From contig NC_057800.1 in NCBI RefSeq assembly GCF_018294505.1, positions 172,479,703 through 172,543,702 on the forward strand: a stretch of DNA of 64,000 bases. The letters are read 5' to 3'. Source of the DNA: Triticum aestivum. Its lineage: Eukaryota; Streptophyta; Magnoliopsida; Poales; Poaceae. The notes under the pieces were generated by a model that was not told where the DNA came from, searched no databases, and saw only the letters and a list, made by a program, of their open reading frames with translations. Shown here piece by piece: positions 12,901 to 25,770 of the stretch. Every line of letters starts with the position of its first letter. Position 1 is the first letter of the stretch. Both the position numbers and the translations under genes were made by a program.

Positions 12901-14480
12901 GCCCGATTATGTACCATAATTTTACGATTTGGCTGGTTTACTGCAAAGACAGGATATGTATACGGTAAAATAACTGCAGCATCGTGAATAAGAAAAAACC
13001 TAGACTATACAATAAAGAAATTATGGCATATTACATCCACTGGGCATCAAAGTTCGCCACTATGATAATAAAGCACAAGTAGACAGCAGATTACATACAC
13101 TGGGCATCAAAGATCGCCACCAGTGCAAATAAACACGCCGAAAAAATAATATACAAAACCAACAGCACTTCAATAGAGTTCAAGAAAGGTTAGCCCTGCT
13201 GGGAAGCAGCAGCGCAAGCAGCTGAGCAAGATGATGAGACTGCGCTTGTTCAACAGGTATATCTTCCTCACTCTGAAAGATAAACAAGCAGACATATGAT
13301 AGGTTTTGCACATAAAAGTATCAGTGCTGACAATTCATCACATTTCTTATTGACAAATAAAGTGACACAATTTAAAATTGCATTAACACAATATGGTATT
13401 GTTCAGGTCAAGACATGGCAGGAAATGACATTGTGAAGGAGTTGGCAGCTTCACAACACCACTGGATTATAGATCAAGAACTCATAAGTATCAATGGTTA
13501 GTGTGCTGTCAATTTATACCATTTCAGATTGGCAAATAAAGAGACGGCTTAAATAATAGTAGAATGATATGACATTGTTCATAGTTAAGACATTGCAGAA
13601 TATGACATTGTGCTGTAGTGGGTAGGTTCACCACACCACTGGATTACGGATGAAGAACAGAAGCATACATGCAGTGCAAAAGAAGATCACTTGCTCTGTA
13701 TAGTTTAATTTACATGATATGAAGAAGGAACTTGGTTGTACAACTGAAAACTTAAATTGAGAAAGGACAAACTTTTGTTTATGAACTACATAATAAACTT
13801 TAAACAAGCAATTTGATGCAAACACCAAAAATAAACAGCTGTTGCAGTCATGCCTAACCAAATATATACAACAAAGTTTGAAGGCTTGAGATGGACAAAC
13901 TTACATTATTGGTGAAGAAAGGCTCTATAAAGGCCTTGTCCATGCTGATGGGGGGCAATTCAAGAAGTTTACCACGGAATCTTCTTCAAAAGCATTGTCT
14001 TTATTCTACATTTTGTTAAGAGTAAATATAGATGTGATAAATACGAAAAAATGGAGAATATTTAAGATAAGATGAAGAGTGATGCTACATAACCAAGTAG
14101 CTATAAATGTAAGTGCAGCGATACAGGCAAAAGGTATAGCCAAGAGCAATGCACAACTAAACTTCTTCAGTACCAACCTTATGGTAAGAGTAAATATAGA
14201 TCTGATGTGTAGAAAATGGAGGGCAAAGGAAAATAAGCTGCAGAGTGATGGTACATGAACAACTACCTGCCATAATAAGTACACTGATAAAGGACATCAT
14301 GTACTTACAAGAACAATGCAGAGCTAAAAAAACATTGGCATTGGATATATTCTACACTAATGTAGCCATTCATACAAATCAGATAATTTGGAGCGAACAA
14401 TTGATAAGCAAGCTATCATGCATACTGCTGTCACATAATGAACCAGGTATGTATGCAAGTACAGTGATACAGGACGACAT
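12901..14480 (-). repeat. Downstream region of TNPA-like gene with tandem repeats
   Basis: Duplicated phrases include CACTGGGCATCAAAG (about 13037 and 13098), a roughly 190-bp unit with CACACCACTGGATTA (13320-13660), and a roughly 150-bp unit with AGAGTAAATATAGAT (14020-14300). It probably holds introns or the 3' part of the minus-strand gene. No further exon could be assigned with confidence. Confidence 0.45.
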
Positions 14481-14483
14481 GTA

Positions 14484-15790
14484 CTAACAAGAGCAAAGCA
14501 GCGGACAGCATATTTGCGATATCCTGTCGTTCTTGTCAAACCGGAATTCTTCTTCGAGCAGATTTCCTGCAAAAAAGATCCGTAAGGCACATGCGGAAAA
14601 GTAGAAGTTCAAATTGTCATGTGATTTCATAGACAGTACCTCATCCTGGGAACGAGACCAGTGCATAACAAGGTTTTTCCATTCAATGTCTTCTAAATTT
14701 AGCACAGGAGACTTCACCGGAAATTCGTTTATAGACTTACCGTCAAAGTGTGATTTCCTCGGGTAACACCGATACTGCTGCAATGCTTCCTTGAAAAGCA
14801 CAAGCAAGCTTTGCTCGTCATGACTATCCAGATTTACCCTCACCTAGTTACAACAATGTAATGTAAATCATTGATGTGTTCAATCAGCAGAAAACAGGAA
14901 AATAATAACCATGAATAATAGCACTTACATGTAAGTTGGACAGGAAGATGTGAAAATGGTGTTTGTCTTCACAATAATCTTCCCATGATGGGAATATATG
15001 CACGTAGTCCCTAACAACATTGAAAGCATTGTATTTTAAACTGGGAATAAATGGAATGGGGTTCCAATCTGCAGGAATTGGTCGTCTCTGCAGTTGGGAT
15101 AGGTCTTCGGCCGGTGGACTTGCTGTACTTTTTGCTGGAGTTGGATTTTTCTGTGGTACAGCTGGTGCTATGGAAAATGTAATCGGTATACCTTTTGCTG
15201 GAGTGCAGGTCCTGTGTGGTGGGGCTAGTGGTGTGGCCAGTAGAGTATGGGTACAGTCTGTTGGAGTCAGTCCTACATTTTGTGTCACTAGTTGTACAGC
15301 CAATATAAGTGGGGTGTTGTCTGATTTCTCCGGCACCACCACGTTTTTCAAGGACTTTGCTGGTGCTCCTTCAGGTTCGGAAATCACCCTCTTCTTTTTT
15401 GTTGTCTGATGCACAAGAACAACATTTGAGTGGAAAAACATGGTATGATGACAGATGGAATATGTACTGATAATGGATGGGCATGGCATCTCGACATATA
15501 TGATGAGTAAACTAAGCAGATGGCGGTGCAATAAAGTAGAAGAAATGCAAGACAACATATGCAAGATACCCGCAATCAATAAAACATTGCAAAATTAGAA
15601 CAGGCACCTTGATGGATGAACAGGAATAGTCATTAGGATAGTCATTAGAATATTCATTAGGATCATATTCTGAACAAGAATCAACAGGTGGGGAGCGTAT
15701 GAGTTTCATTGCATCCAGAATGGCACTCAATGCCTTGGTGCCAATTTTGTAAGTCATTGCAGTGTTTAGCTTCAAGAGTGGACTGCTGCT
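14484..15790 (-). pseudogene. Spliced gene, possibly TNPA-like (En/Spm accessory)
   Basis: Three exons on the minus strand are joined by two phase-0 introns with good splice sites: about 15790-15608, 15405-14929 and 14843-14484. The joins read SSIK to TTKKKRVISEPEG and FLSNLH to VRVNLDSHDEQ. The last exon has a pattern like the plant Ptta/En/Spm transposase domain, YPRKSHFDG followed by about 20 residues and then EWKNLVMHWSRSQDE. In CACTA elements this accessory protein binds subterminal repeats in the nucleus and helps the TNP2 transposase. The second exon is Pro/Ala/Thr-rich. The final exon runs into a stop at 14484, and I could not place a proper C-terminus, so it may be truncated. The position inside a CACTA element supports the assignment, but the homology is by eye. 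Confidence 0.45.
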
Positions 15791-16183
15791 AGTGCGACAC
15801 AAAGCAGCTACACAGATCATAGTGTAGATATAACGGGAAAACCTTAAGCATTAGAGTAAAATCAGCAAAGTGGAACTTGCTGGAATATATGTGCTAGTAT
15901 TGCCGGTACGAATAGAAAGGCTTCAGATACCAGCTCTCTTCAAGTGAAGGTGCGGTACTGTTAATATCAGTGTAACTCTCAAAGGCGACACATCTCCCCG
16001 CATTTCCTTGCTATTGTTATAGGATTCAAGTGGGCAGGCCACTACAAATCCTATTCCTATGTTTACAAGATCCTACGAATCAAAGAGGCTCAAAGTGTCC
16101 ATCACAACCGACCGTATAGACCTCTACACTGCAAATGTCCCTGCTCATCTTCAGTACAAGGAACATACTATACTACTATCATA

Positions 16184-16342
16184 CTCCCTCCATTCCAAAA
16201 TATAAGTCTTGGTAGAGATTTCCACTATGGATCACATACAGATGTATCCAGATACATTTTAGAGTGTAGATTCACTAATTTTGCTCCATATGTAGTCCAT
16301 GGTGGAATCTATACAAAGACTTGTATTTAGGAACGGAGAGAG
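16184..16342. mobile_element. Stowaway MITE
   Basis: Termini CTCCCTCCATTCCAAAATAT and the inverse ...TATTTAGGAACGGAGAGAG are flanked by TA on both sides (16182-16183 and 16343-16344). This is typical of Tc1/Mariner-derived Stowaway elements in grasses. Length 159 bp, no coding capacity. Confidence 0.9.
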
Positions 16343-16979
16343 TACATATTAAAGAAGAACGGAAGGGGAACATGGTAAAGAAGAGCAAGCAGATTTTGGA
16401 TAATAAAATGTTGGTTGCGCAGTGCCCACACATGATGAACCAGAGCGCATTAAGAATGCAACTCCCAGCTGTCTCTCGACCATTTAAGGCGGTTGGATGA
16501 AGATCCTACGTCTCCTAACCCTTCTTCCTCGTATCTGATTCTTCCCATACAGAACACCACACGGGCCGCCGGCCGGACCACCGGCCCCCACCGCCCGTGT
16601 TCCTCCGACACCCCCACCCCCACCCCGTCCCAACCCCCACCCGCGTCAAGTTATCTTTGTTCGACGAGGCCCCACAACCACCCGAACCCCTTCGATCGCA
16701 CCAGCGAACTTCGGCGAGCTCTGAAAAATCGACTGACCCAATTTTGAAATTTAGTCTACTATGATTTAACTAGTGTGGAATATAAAAGGGGAAAACCATA
16801 AGCATTGGGAGTATAGTGTTGAGCGTGCCATGGCGGATCTGAAGGTGCAAACTGGACAAAGGCAACTTCGCAACCAAGACAAGAAATCAGAGTAAAGCAG
16901 TGGCGATCTATTTTCTTGCTGCGATAAATAAGTTGAGCAGATACAAAAGAGTACCGTCTCTGGTGCGGCGTCGTGTACG

Positions 16980-17225
16980 CATCTGCTGAGAATTTGACGG
17001 TGCTGCGGTAGCGATAGTTGTTGGCGGCATGGAAGCAGATCTAGGAGGGTAGACGGTGGCGGCGGGGCGCGGTGGATGAGACAGTCGTAGGAGTGGCGCC
17101 AGCAAGGTGGACGACAGCGGGGATGAAGTGAGAGGACGGGATGCAAGGATCCCGGTCCGAAGCCGTGGATGAGAGAGGTCGATCTCTTGTAATGGACGGC
17201 GGCGTCGGGGTATCAGCTCCGGCAT
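16980..17225 (-). CDS. Possible 5' exon of the TNPA-like gene
   Basis: GC-rich minus-strand sequence with an ATG at 17225 reading MPELIPRRRRPLQEIDLS and later Arg-rich PSNSQQMRTRRRTRD. A candidate donor (GAGACG then GTACTC) follows at about 16951. It lies upstream of the spliced gene on the same strand and could be its leader exon, since GC-rich first exons are common in grasses. I recognise no domain, and the link to the downstream exons is inferred. Confidence 0.25.
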
Positions 17226-18249
17226 GGTGGAGGAGGACGGCGGCGGATGGAGGAGGGTGGGGTGGAGAGGGTGTTTTGGCGCCCACGGAGTACAAATAGG
17301 GAAAAGGGAGGTAGAGAGGAAGGGGGGAACCATGTATTCAGGGCGCGCTTGTCTCAAATGCGAGGAAATTTACAAACTTAGCCCCCGTTTCAAATTTCTA
17401 CTACATCACAACAACATTAGTCGGTTGGGGATAGGATGGTAATCTCGCATACACCGAATATTTGCCGACGAGAGTTTGTTTTTGGCGCCCACCATGATGA
17501 ATATGAATCGGGGAGGGAGTCGATTTCGGCCGAGGACACACTGTGTTTTGGTGCCCACCATGTATGAATCCGGGTGAGAGGCGGTTACGTCACGTTTGTG
17601 TGAAATTACAAACCTACCCCTATTGAAACCTATAGAAATCCAGCATATAGGCTTTGCGTGGCAGGGATAGGTAGTAGTAATTTCCATCTCGCAGATTTTG
17701 GTTTCGGGTGGTTACTGCGACTTTCCCCGCTTCGTTCAAATTTTGCAGAGTGCACGTTTACCGTGCCAACTCAATTCGAATCCCATTTGTATTCTATTTT
17801 TTCGGGCGGGATCCATTTTCAATTGGAATTACATTCTATATACATCATTTTTTTATATATACTTTCAAAAGCACAACACCATTTATACATAAATATGGTT
17901 TACAAATGTCATGATCTCAGATTCATAAGGTTGTATCCATCAATTTGGATTTTCAAATATTTGAAACCACCTTATGTTGAAATCCAATGTATGCATTCCT
18001 CGCTAACTGTCTCCAATTAATGTGTGTTTCATGCGGGTTTTTTTACTTCTCAAACATGTATAATGTGTTTCACACACGCAACATATAGTGTAATCCCGTT
18101 TAGACATTAATTGCATATAAACCATGCATTGTTTGTAATTGAAGAATCTATGGATCACCAATATTGATAAACTATATAACATTACACGTGTGCCCAAATT
18201 CAAATGAATATGCATGTTTGATACACTAATTTGCGTTATGATATTATCG

Positions 18250-19600
18250 ATGTCGTGATCTCCAGTTTAAATATTTGAATCCCCTTTAATCCAGATATTC
18301 ATCTTATATAGCTATCACTCATGCTTATATAGGACTATCTCTCTAGACATATACGCGTTCATCGTCTCTCAGGTATCTCCCGTGCTACCTGTATGTCGAC
18401 AATGATCTTTTATCTTCGTAACACACTGACGGTACTCTCTCCCTCGACCTTCATCACTCTATCTCTCTCTAAGTATATCTCACTCCCTGCTATGTGTCTC
18501 TAACTATGATTCTCCATGTGGAATCTCTTTCTCTCACACAAACACAAAACTTTGTCTCCTGGGGTCTCATTTCTCTCTACTATTCCCATGTGTGCCACTC
18601 GCACACCCCTCATACAGAGATGTCTTTCGCTCCTTAGATATGAGAACCTACGACTCTTCCTCTTCAATATCTCTTTCTCACACACAAACACAAACTCTGT
18701 CTTCCAGGGTCTCATATTTCTCCATTGTTCTCTTGTATGTCGCTCACACACACCCTCTCTCCCTAGAGATATCTTGCGTTCCCTCATATGTCTCTCTAGC
18801 TATCACTCCCGTTGTGAAATATCTTTCTCTCTCGCAGACACAAAACTCCGTCTCTCTGGATCTCATTTTCCTCTGATATCTGTTTGTATGTGACTCACAT
18901 GCACCCTCTCTCTATATCTCTCACACCCACACACATAACCCAGCCTTCTGATCCACTCGACTCCTATCTCTAACACACACTAGCTAGCATCTTTATCTTT
19001 CTACTTATCTGTTTCTCCATCAACCTTCTTTCTTGCCCTCACTCTTGATTCCTATCACGCACACTACATATGTTTCTCTCTACATGTAGTCAAGTGCCCT
19101 CTCACACACATATATAACTTCACCCTTTGAACCACCTGACGGTCATCTCCAACACCCAAACTAGCGGATGTCCCTCTAGGTAGCATCTCCATCTCTGTAT
19201 CTATCTGTAGTTTCTCCGTCAACATTTCTTTCTCGCACGGAGTCTTGCTTCCTATCACCCACACTATATATGTCTCTCCATACATATGCATTTATAGGTT
19301 GGTCTTTTTTGCACAATCATTGAGCCTCACTCCCTCTGCTCGCCATAGATTCATGCTCCAGCCCACGCCAATATCGCTCAAAGACAAAAACACATGCTCA
19401 ATTGTCTGGCCTTCTTCCCTCCATTCTCACATGCATGCATATTGTCATACCGATCCGTCTCTCCCATGTCGTTGATCTTATGACTTATGTCTTCTTTCTT
19501 TTATCTCGATCATGCGCGCGCGCACACACACACATCCCACGTATACATGTATACCTCTCACACATGCACGTTCAAGGTCTCTATGTCTCCATACGTAGTT
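18250..19600. repeat. Pyrimidine-rich tandem repeat region
   Basis: The plus strand is dominated by CTCTCT, CACACA and TTTCTC runs. Around 18515-18890 a unit of about 130-160 bp with ACACAAAACT and GGGTCTCAT or GGATCTCAT occurs three times. At 18901-19290 a unit of about 190 bp with CATCTCCATC/TTTCTCCRTCAAC and CCTATCACNCACACTA occurs twice. ORFs here (for example 18516-18893) follow repeat composition and are not supported. Confidence 0.75.
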
Positions 19601-19659
19601 AATTACCCTCAATCCTAACGCCACATCGAATCGTTCTCCTCTTTTGTGCACATAACTTC

Positions 19660-20353
19660 NNNNNNNNNNNNNNNNNNNNNNNNNNNNNNNNNNNNNNNNN
19701 NNNNNNNNNNNNNNNNNNNNNNNNNNNNNNNNNNNNNNNNNNNNNNNNNNNNNNNNNNNNNNNNNNNNNNNNNNNNNNNNNNNNNNNNNNNNNNNNNNNN
19801 NNNNNNNNNNNNNNNNNNNNNNNNNNNNNNNNNNNNNNNNNNNNNNNNNNNNNNNNNNNNNNNNNNNNNNNNNNNNNNNNNNNNNNNNNNNNNNNNNNNN
19901 NNNNNNNNNNNNNNNNNNNNNNNNNNNNNNNNNNNNNNNNNNNNNNNNNNNNNNNNNNNNNNNNNNNNNNNNNNNNNNNNNNNNNNNNNNNNNNNNNNNN
20001 NNNNNNNNNNNNNNNNNNNNNNNNNNNNNNNNNNNNNNNNNNNNNNNNNNNNNNNNNNNNNNNNNNNNNNNNNNNNNNNNNNNNNNNNNNNNNNNNNNNN
20101 NNNNNNNNNNNNNNNNNNNNNNNNNNNNNNNNNNNNNNNNNNNNNNNNNNNNNNNNNNNNNNNNNNNNNNNNNNNNNNNNNNNNNNNNNNNNNNNNNNNN
20201 NNNNNNNNNNNNNNNNNNNNNNNNNNNNNNNNNNNNNNNNNNNNNNNNNNNNNNNNNNNNNNNNNNNNNNNNNNNNNNNNNNNNNNNNNNNNNNNNNNNN
20301 NNNNNNNNNNNNNNNNNNNNNNNNNNNNNNNNNNNNNNNNNNNNNNNNNNNNN
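19660..20353. other. Assembly gap (N run)
   Basis: 694 undetermined bases. Large ORFs reported across it are artefacts. Missing CACTA coding exons could lie here. Confidence 1.
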
Positions 20354-21730
20354 TACCCGTATGATAAACAATCACCTTTATTTACTTGCATAACATGGAC
20401 AAATTCCACTTTACTTTAGTAGTCAGCAAACTTATCATCTGTACCCTTATAAAAAACGAGTTGGCGGTGATGGTGTGCCTGCCATCTTGTAATACAGACC
20501 GTATGATCTATATCTGAGGATAGAAAGCAAACTATGATAATTTTACAAAAGATACCCGCACCTCTCTCCACATCATTATCTCCTGCAACCTCATTGCTCA
20601 GCAATTAAAAAAGGAATAAGTCTCTGGAACAATCTAGCATGCATGGTGGCCGCTGCCGCCTGCTGACGCCATCCATCCCCATGCCTCCGCCCATTTCGAC
20701 CACCAGTCACCACCACGCTCCGCTCCTCCTTGCCTTATCTCTCATCTTTCATTTTTTTGATGACATTCTCGAGATACCAGTTTTCCGATAAAATTCTCGA
20801 GATGTCATTAGTTTTTACACATGGGATTACTCTTGCATGGGTCAATCACAACAGGTGTTTTATAAGAAAAATGCATATTGATGTTCCCTGCAATGCATGA
20901 GAATCTTGCTTGTAATTATATAACGCAAATCACGAGCAGGAAGTGACATTTTTTTGACCCAACCACGTTAACATGGCCACGTAAATCACTAGCTAAAGTA
21001 AATACCATTATACTTATATCCCGATGCGAAAGGTTGAGTACATGTCCGAAGAGTAGAGTCGCACACACGCACTCTGTCTCTCAGAATCTCTCTCTCACAC
21101 ACACCAGTTACGTGACGCCCACTTAAGCAGACACGTATGTTACAATTTGTGCACCCGCGGGTACACGTGATGCTGCGCATTTATTTAAGCCGAAAGGCGA
21201 ACCCAAACAGTAGCTACATTCATTCCCCTCCCACCGCCTCTTCTCCGGTCGCCGTCGCCTGGTAACCATGGGCCGGCCGAAGGTAACAACATACGCCATA
21301 CTCCCGCCGAAGCGATGCTTTAATATGGAAATTTTAGTGGTCATGCATGCATCTTTTTGTGCTAGCACTCCTATATAAGGGTTGACCGATCGCTTCCCGC
21401 GGACGTGTGCGGGCGGTGGAAGAGGAAGGAGAAGGGAAGCGGGCTTTGGAGTAACGTTTTTTACCACAATTTCTTAGGAAACTGAGTGCAATAATTGAGT
21501 AGTTTTGCAAACTACCAGTACTACACGTAAAACGGTTCAAAACATATACTCCCTTGCCAGCGCGCGCTTCCCGCGTGAAATGGTCAGCGTCACCCTGGAG
21601 CGTCAGTGCCGCATTAATGCCCGGCTAGAGCGGAGGCGACCTCTCACTGGCACCGGCTTTGAAGTGGCGCGACGGCCGAGAGAGCGCCGCTTCCCGGTGC
21701 ACGCGACTGCTCCGCGTTGAGACTGGCCAT
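20354..21730. other. CACTA interior, unassigned
   Basis: No recognisable domain. A short imperfect inverted repeat around CTCGAGAT lies at 20760-20810. A TATA-like CTATATAAGG at 21371-21380 precedes GC-rich sequence (21540-21720) with a short plus-strand ORF that I cannot assign. It could be captured promoter DNA, but evidence is weak. Confidence 0.35.
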
Positions 21731-21732
21731 AG

Positions 21733-21989
21733 GACCTGTTTGGATCCATGGGTTATAGTTAGTTTGAGCTAGTTGGGGCTCAAATATCCCTAAAGTATCC
21801 AAGCATGAGGGTTTAAATTGGAGCAAGTTGCACTGAACCCACCAAAAAAACTATCCCACCCAAGAGGTGCTAACTGGAGATAATTCTCAATCTAACCCTG
21901 TCACCCAAACACCTCTTTGGCTACAGTTAGTTCTGGGTTAGTCATGAGTTAGTCTAACCTCTAGCTAAGTTAGAGTATCAAACAGGAGC
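21733..21989. mobile_element. MITE-like inverted-repeat element
   Basis: It starts GACCTGTTTGGATCC and ends GTATCAAACAGGAGC, an imperfect terminal inverted repeat (CCTGTTTGGA against TCAAACAGG). The interior has TTAGTT/AACTAA words in inverted arrangement. The superfamily was not determined because target duplications are unclear. Confidence 0.55.
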
Positions 21990-22099
21990 AATATAGGACA
22001 TGCAAGTTGCTCAAAGCATACATGCAAATTCGTACGTGAAAGGATTTTTTCCTTTTTGAAAACGGAACGTGAAAGGAATTTTTTTTAGAATGCTCTTGG

Positions 22100-22520
22100 C
22101 ATGTCGCTAACATGTGATAGTTAACCGACCTCAATAGATGGCAGAAACGCCAGCCCACCGCACTTTGATAGAGACGAGGAGGGAGAAGCAATACAGGCTG
22201 CTGGATTACTAGAGATAGGTGTCGCACGAAAGCCAAGAAATATGGTGATAGCGTGGGTTAGCCATGTACTAGTATGATGTAACTACACTGGGCTACCGTG
22301 TTTCGTACTCTTCCAGTACACTATGGAGATGATTGGTTAATTTTATATCGCTGAATAATATTAAATATTATGAGTAAAGACGCTCCACCACGAGGTTCCT
22401 TGCTCCTTCTCGGTCGTCCGGAATCTATGTTCTTCCACTATTTTTTTACGTGAGATTTGTTCATCCTTTTGCCAACACGCGAGACATCTAGCATCAAGGT
22501 GCACGTGTTATGCAAGGATC
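22100..22520. repeat. Dispersed CACTA-internal repeat, copy 1
   Basis: Shares phrases with 26160-26670, for example AAGAAATATGGTGATA then GGGTTAGCCATG, and CTACCGTGTTTCGTACTC. Diverged and incomplete. Confidence 0.5.
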
Positions 22521-22729
22521 GTTCCATCTATATGAAGAACACGTGGGACTGGAACTACGAGACGGAAATGTACCCAAGAGTGGACGTACGAACCTGAGTA
22601 ATGTAGCACAGTAAGTGAAGTAGAAAGGCACAAATGGTATGAACATGCGTGGCATATAGGGTGTGTTTGGTTGCATTCTCATCTCAGCATAGTTGTTCCC
22701 TCTTCATGCATGCTCAACTCAACACCCCT

Positions 22730-24277
22730 TGATACGTCTCCAACGTATCTATAATTTTTGATTGCTCCATGCTATATTATCTACTGTTTTGGACTATATT
22801 GGGCTTTATTTTCCACTTTTATATTATTTTTGGGACTAACCTATTACCCGGAGGCCCAGCCCAGAATTGTTGTTTTTTGCCTATTTCAGTGTTCCGGAGA
22901 AACAGAATATCAAACGGAATGAAACCTTCGGAAACGTGATTTTCTCATCAGATAAGATCCAGGAGACTTGGACCCTCCGTCAAGAAAGCCACGAGGCGGC
23001 CCCCCTAGGGCGCGCCCCCTGCCTCATGGGCCCCTCGAAGCTCCACTGTTGTACTTCTTCCTCCTATATATACCTACGTACCCCCAAACAATCGGGGATG
23101 GAGCCAAAAACCTAATTCCACCGCCACAACTTTCTATATCCATGAGATCCCATCTTCGGGCCTGTTCCGGAGCTCCGCCGAAGGGGGCATCGATCACGGA
23201 GGGCTTCAACATCATCATCCAAGCCCCTCCGATGAAGTGTGAGTAGTTTAGTTCAGACCTATGGGTCCATAGTTAGTAGCTAGATGGCTTCTTCTCTCTT
23301 TTTGGATCTCAATACGATGTTCTCCCCCTCTCTTGTGGAGATCAATTCGATGTAATCTTCTTTTTACGGTGTGTTTGTTGAGACCGATGAATTGTGGGTA
23401 TATGATCAAGTCTATCTATGAATAATATTTGAATCTTCTCTGAATTCTTTTATGTATGATTGGTTATCTTTGCAAGTCTCTTCGAATTATCAGTTTGGTT
23501 TAGCCTACTAGATTGGTTGTTCTTGCCATGGGATAAGTGCTTAGCTTTGGGTTCAATCTTGCGGTGTCCTTTCCCAATGATAGAAGGGGCAGCAAGGCAC
23601 GTATTGTATTGTTGCCATCGAGGATAACAAGATGGGGTTTTTATCATATTGCATGAAACTATCCCTCTACATCATGTCATCTTGCTTAAGGCGTTACTCT
23701 GTTTTTAACTTAATACTCTAGATGCATGCTGGATAGCGGTCGATGAGTGGAGTAATAGTAGTAGATGCAGGCAGGAGTCGGTCTACTTGTCTTGGACGTG
23801 ATGCCTATATACATGATCATACCTAGATATTCTCATAACTATGCTCAATTCTATCAATTGCTCAACAGTAATTTGTTCACCCACCGTAGAATACTTATGC
23901 TCTTGAGAGAAGCCACTAGTGAAACCTATGGCCTCCGGGTCTCTTTCTTATCATATCAATCTCCATCACTTTATTATTGCTTTTCTTTTACTTTACCTTT
24001 TACTTTTTACCTTGCATCTCTATACCAAAAATACCAAAAATATTATTTATCATCTCTATCAGATCTCACTTTCGTAAGTGAGCGTGAAGGGATTGACAAC
24101 CCCTAAGCGTGTTGGTTGCGTTGAGCTATTGTTTTTGTGTAGGTACAAGGGACTCGCGCGTAGCCTCCTACTGGATTGATACCTTGGTTCTCAAAAACTG
24201 AGGGAAATACTTACGCTACTTTGCTGCATCATCCTCTCCTCTTCGGGGAAATCCAACGCAGTTCTCAAGAGGTAGCA
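22730..24277 (+). mobile_element. Solo Gypsy LTR (TGATACGTCTCC family)
   Basis: A 1,548-bp LTR runs from TGATACGTCTCCAACGTATC to CTCAAGAGGTAGCA. A perfect 5-bp target duplication CCCCT lies at 22725-22729 and 24278-24282. No internal region is present, so this is a solo LTR left by LTR-LTR recombination. A TATA-like CCTATATATACC lies near 23073. It inserted into a region with repeated CTTCATGCATGCT, possibly a MITE with GGGTGTGTTTGG / ATCAAACACCC ends (about 22668 and 24362-24374). Confidence 0.92.
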
Positions 24278-24589
24278 CCCCTCTTCATGCATGCTCTCTT
24301 CATGCATGCTTCTAGTGTATTTGTGCTAAACTAGCGTGGACTCATGTACCCTCCATACACTATATCAAACACCCAAAAGTAGGTCGAGAAGGGAACTATT
24401 GGGCGGCATTTGTCTCTTACTACGTACTACCACTAAATGTTGTGCGTGCAATGCACGGTGATGTTATGGAGTACGTGTCTAAGTACTCTACTACTACTAT
24501 ATTAGTTGGAGGCACATATTAACTTTTATATTTGTTTACGTGTATGCCCCGAGACCTTCCAACTAGACGTGTCTTTCTCTCCAGGTCGC

Positions 24590-25135
24590 ACTTTGTATTG
24601 TTCATACCACTAAGTACTACTACGTGTGGTCTCCGACCCAGAAGTGGAAGAAGTGGAGACGCTCTACCATGCTGTTTTTTTTTTTACGATGGGCTCTACC
24701 ATGCTGTTCACGTCCCACTCCTTTCGCTGACATGTGGGACATCCAGCACGTGTCGTGTTTGGCACCCTTCATCGTAAGAGTTGAAACGCTAGCATTCATC
24801 AAAAATAAAAAATAATTATAAATCGGCAGTGATACTATTTTTTGCGAACCAATCAGCAGTGATACTATACCACGCGGTCTCCTTGCTCCTCGATATCGGA
24901 AAGAATACTTCCGTTCGCCAACATGTGGGACGTCGACCATCCTGGTCCACTTGCCATGCATGCAGAACTCCAAGGGAGAGTCACCCAGGTCGTCGCGCCG
25001 CAGTAACAGTGACTAATGAGCCGTCAAATCACAGGCCCACTTCCCACTTTGAATTTGCTCGGATGAAGGAACCATCATGGCTTCGTTGAATTCCGCTTCT
25101 TGAAGAAAACTACTGTACCAGCAGTATTGCTAGTT
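24590..25135. repeat. Dispersed CACTA-internal repeat, copy 2
   Basis: Segment 24779-25130 matches 26669-26925 in order, for example GAAAGAATACTTCCGTTCGC, CATCCTGGTCCACTTGCCAT and GTTGAATTCCGCTTCTT. A small AT-rich insertion separates its subparts. ORFs here have no counterpart conserved between copies. Confidence 0.75.
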
Positions 25136-25383
25136 ACAGTAGTTACTCCAACAGAGGCCTCCTTTCGTTCATAGGATAGGAATATGAAAATCATAGGAAG
25201 TGAGGTGACATGCATCTCAATTCCTATAGAGAAAGAGATGCCATTTGATGCTTAGGATAGGAATTTTTCCATTTAGTCTAGGCTAATGTACTGGTAATTT
25301 GCTCTAAAAACTACAGTAGTAACTAGTAGTATTGGTACATGCTCGTACTCAGACACAGACACACACACTAACTACTAGTACTA

Positions 25384-25770
25384 CTACTTCTCACATGCTG
25401 GCCAGACGTCGTCATTCTCCTTCCCGACTTTGTTGGCGTCACCCCACCATGCTTGGATCTCCGCCGACCTCTCCGCAGCAGCGCATGCGTCCTTTTCTTT
25501 CTTGCGGCGGCGGGCCTCTCTTTTCTTGAGTGCTTTCTGACTTTTCCGCTCCCTCTGTGCGGCTTTGGCCACCTCTTGCTCTACCGCCCATTCGGCCTTG
25601 GCATCTTCAAATTCCTCCCACATAGTTGTGAGGTCGCGAGGGGCGATGAACTCGGCACGGCGGGATGCCATCGCTTCCCTACCATTTTGTGTGTGGTTCT
25701 TGGCAGTGAGGAACTCGGCGCGGCGGGATGCCATCGCTGCCTTACCGGTTAGTGTGCGGCGCGGTGGCAT
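25384..25770 (-). CDS. Unrecognised 128-aa basic coiled-coil protein
   Basis: An intact minus-strand ORF starting MPPRRTLTGKAAMASRRAEF. The N-terminus repeats AMASRRAEF at about residues 12-20 and 34-42. Residues 55-105 are rich in Ala, Lys, Arg and Glu and likely form a coiled coil (VAKAAQRERKSQKALKKREA). The C-terminus is acidic and aromatic. A basic cluster EARRRKKEK could act as a nuclear localisation signal. It lies inside the CACTA element between two copies of an internal repeat. I do not recognise the family. The uninterrupted frame and low stop density of this GC-rich block make a captured gene fragment plausible, and I infer no function. Confidence 0.4.
   Translation of the reverse strand: MPPRRTLTGKAAMASRRAEFLTAKNHTQNGREAMASRRAEFIAPRDLTTMWEEFEDAKAEWAVEQEVAKAAQRERKSQKALKKREARRRKKEKDACAAAERSAEIQAWWGDANKVGKENDDVWPACEK

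Noticed and set aside
14884..15579. Single-exon 231-aa reading of the minus strand
   Set aside because: The first 58 codons before 15405 are intron sequence. The spliced model with phase-0 joins explains the region better.
19478..20419. Long ORFs of 250-297 codons on both strands
   Set aside because: They consist almost entirely of the N gap and are not sequence.
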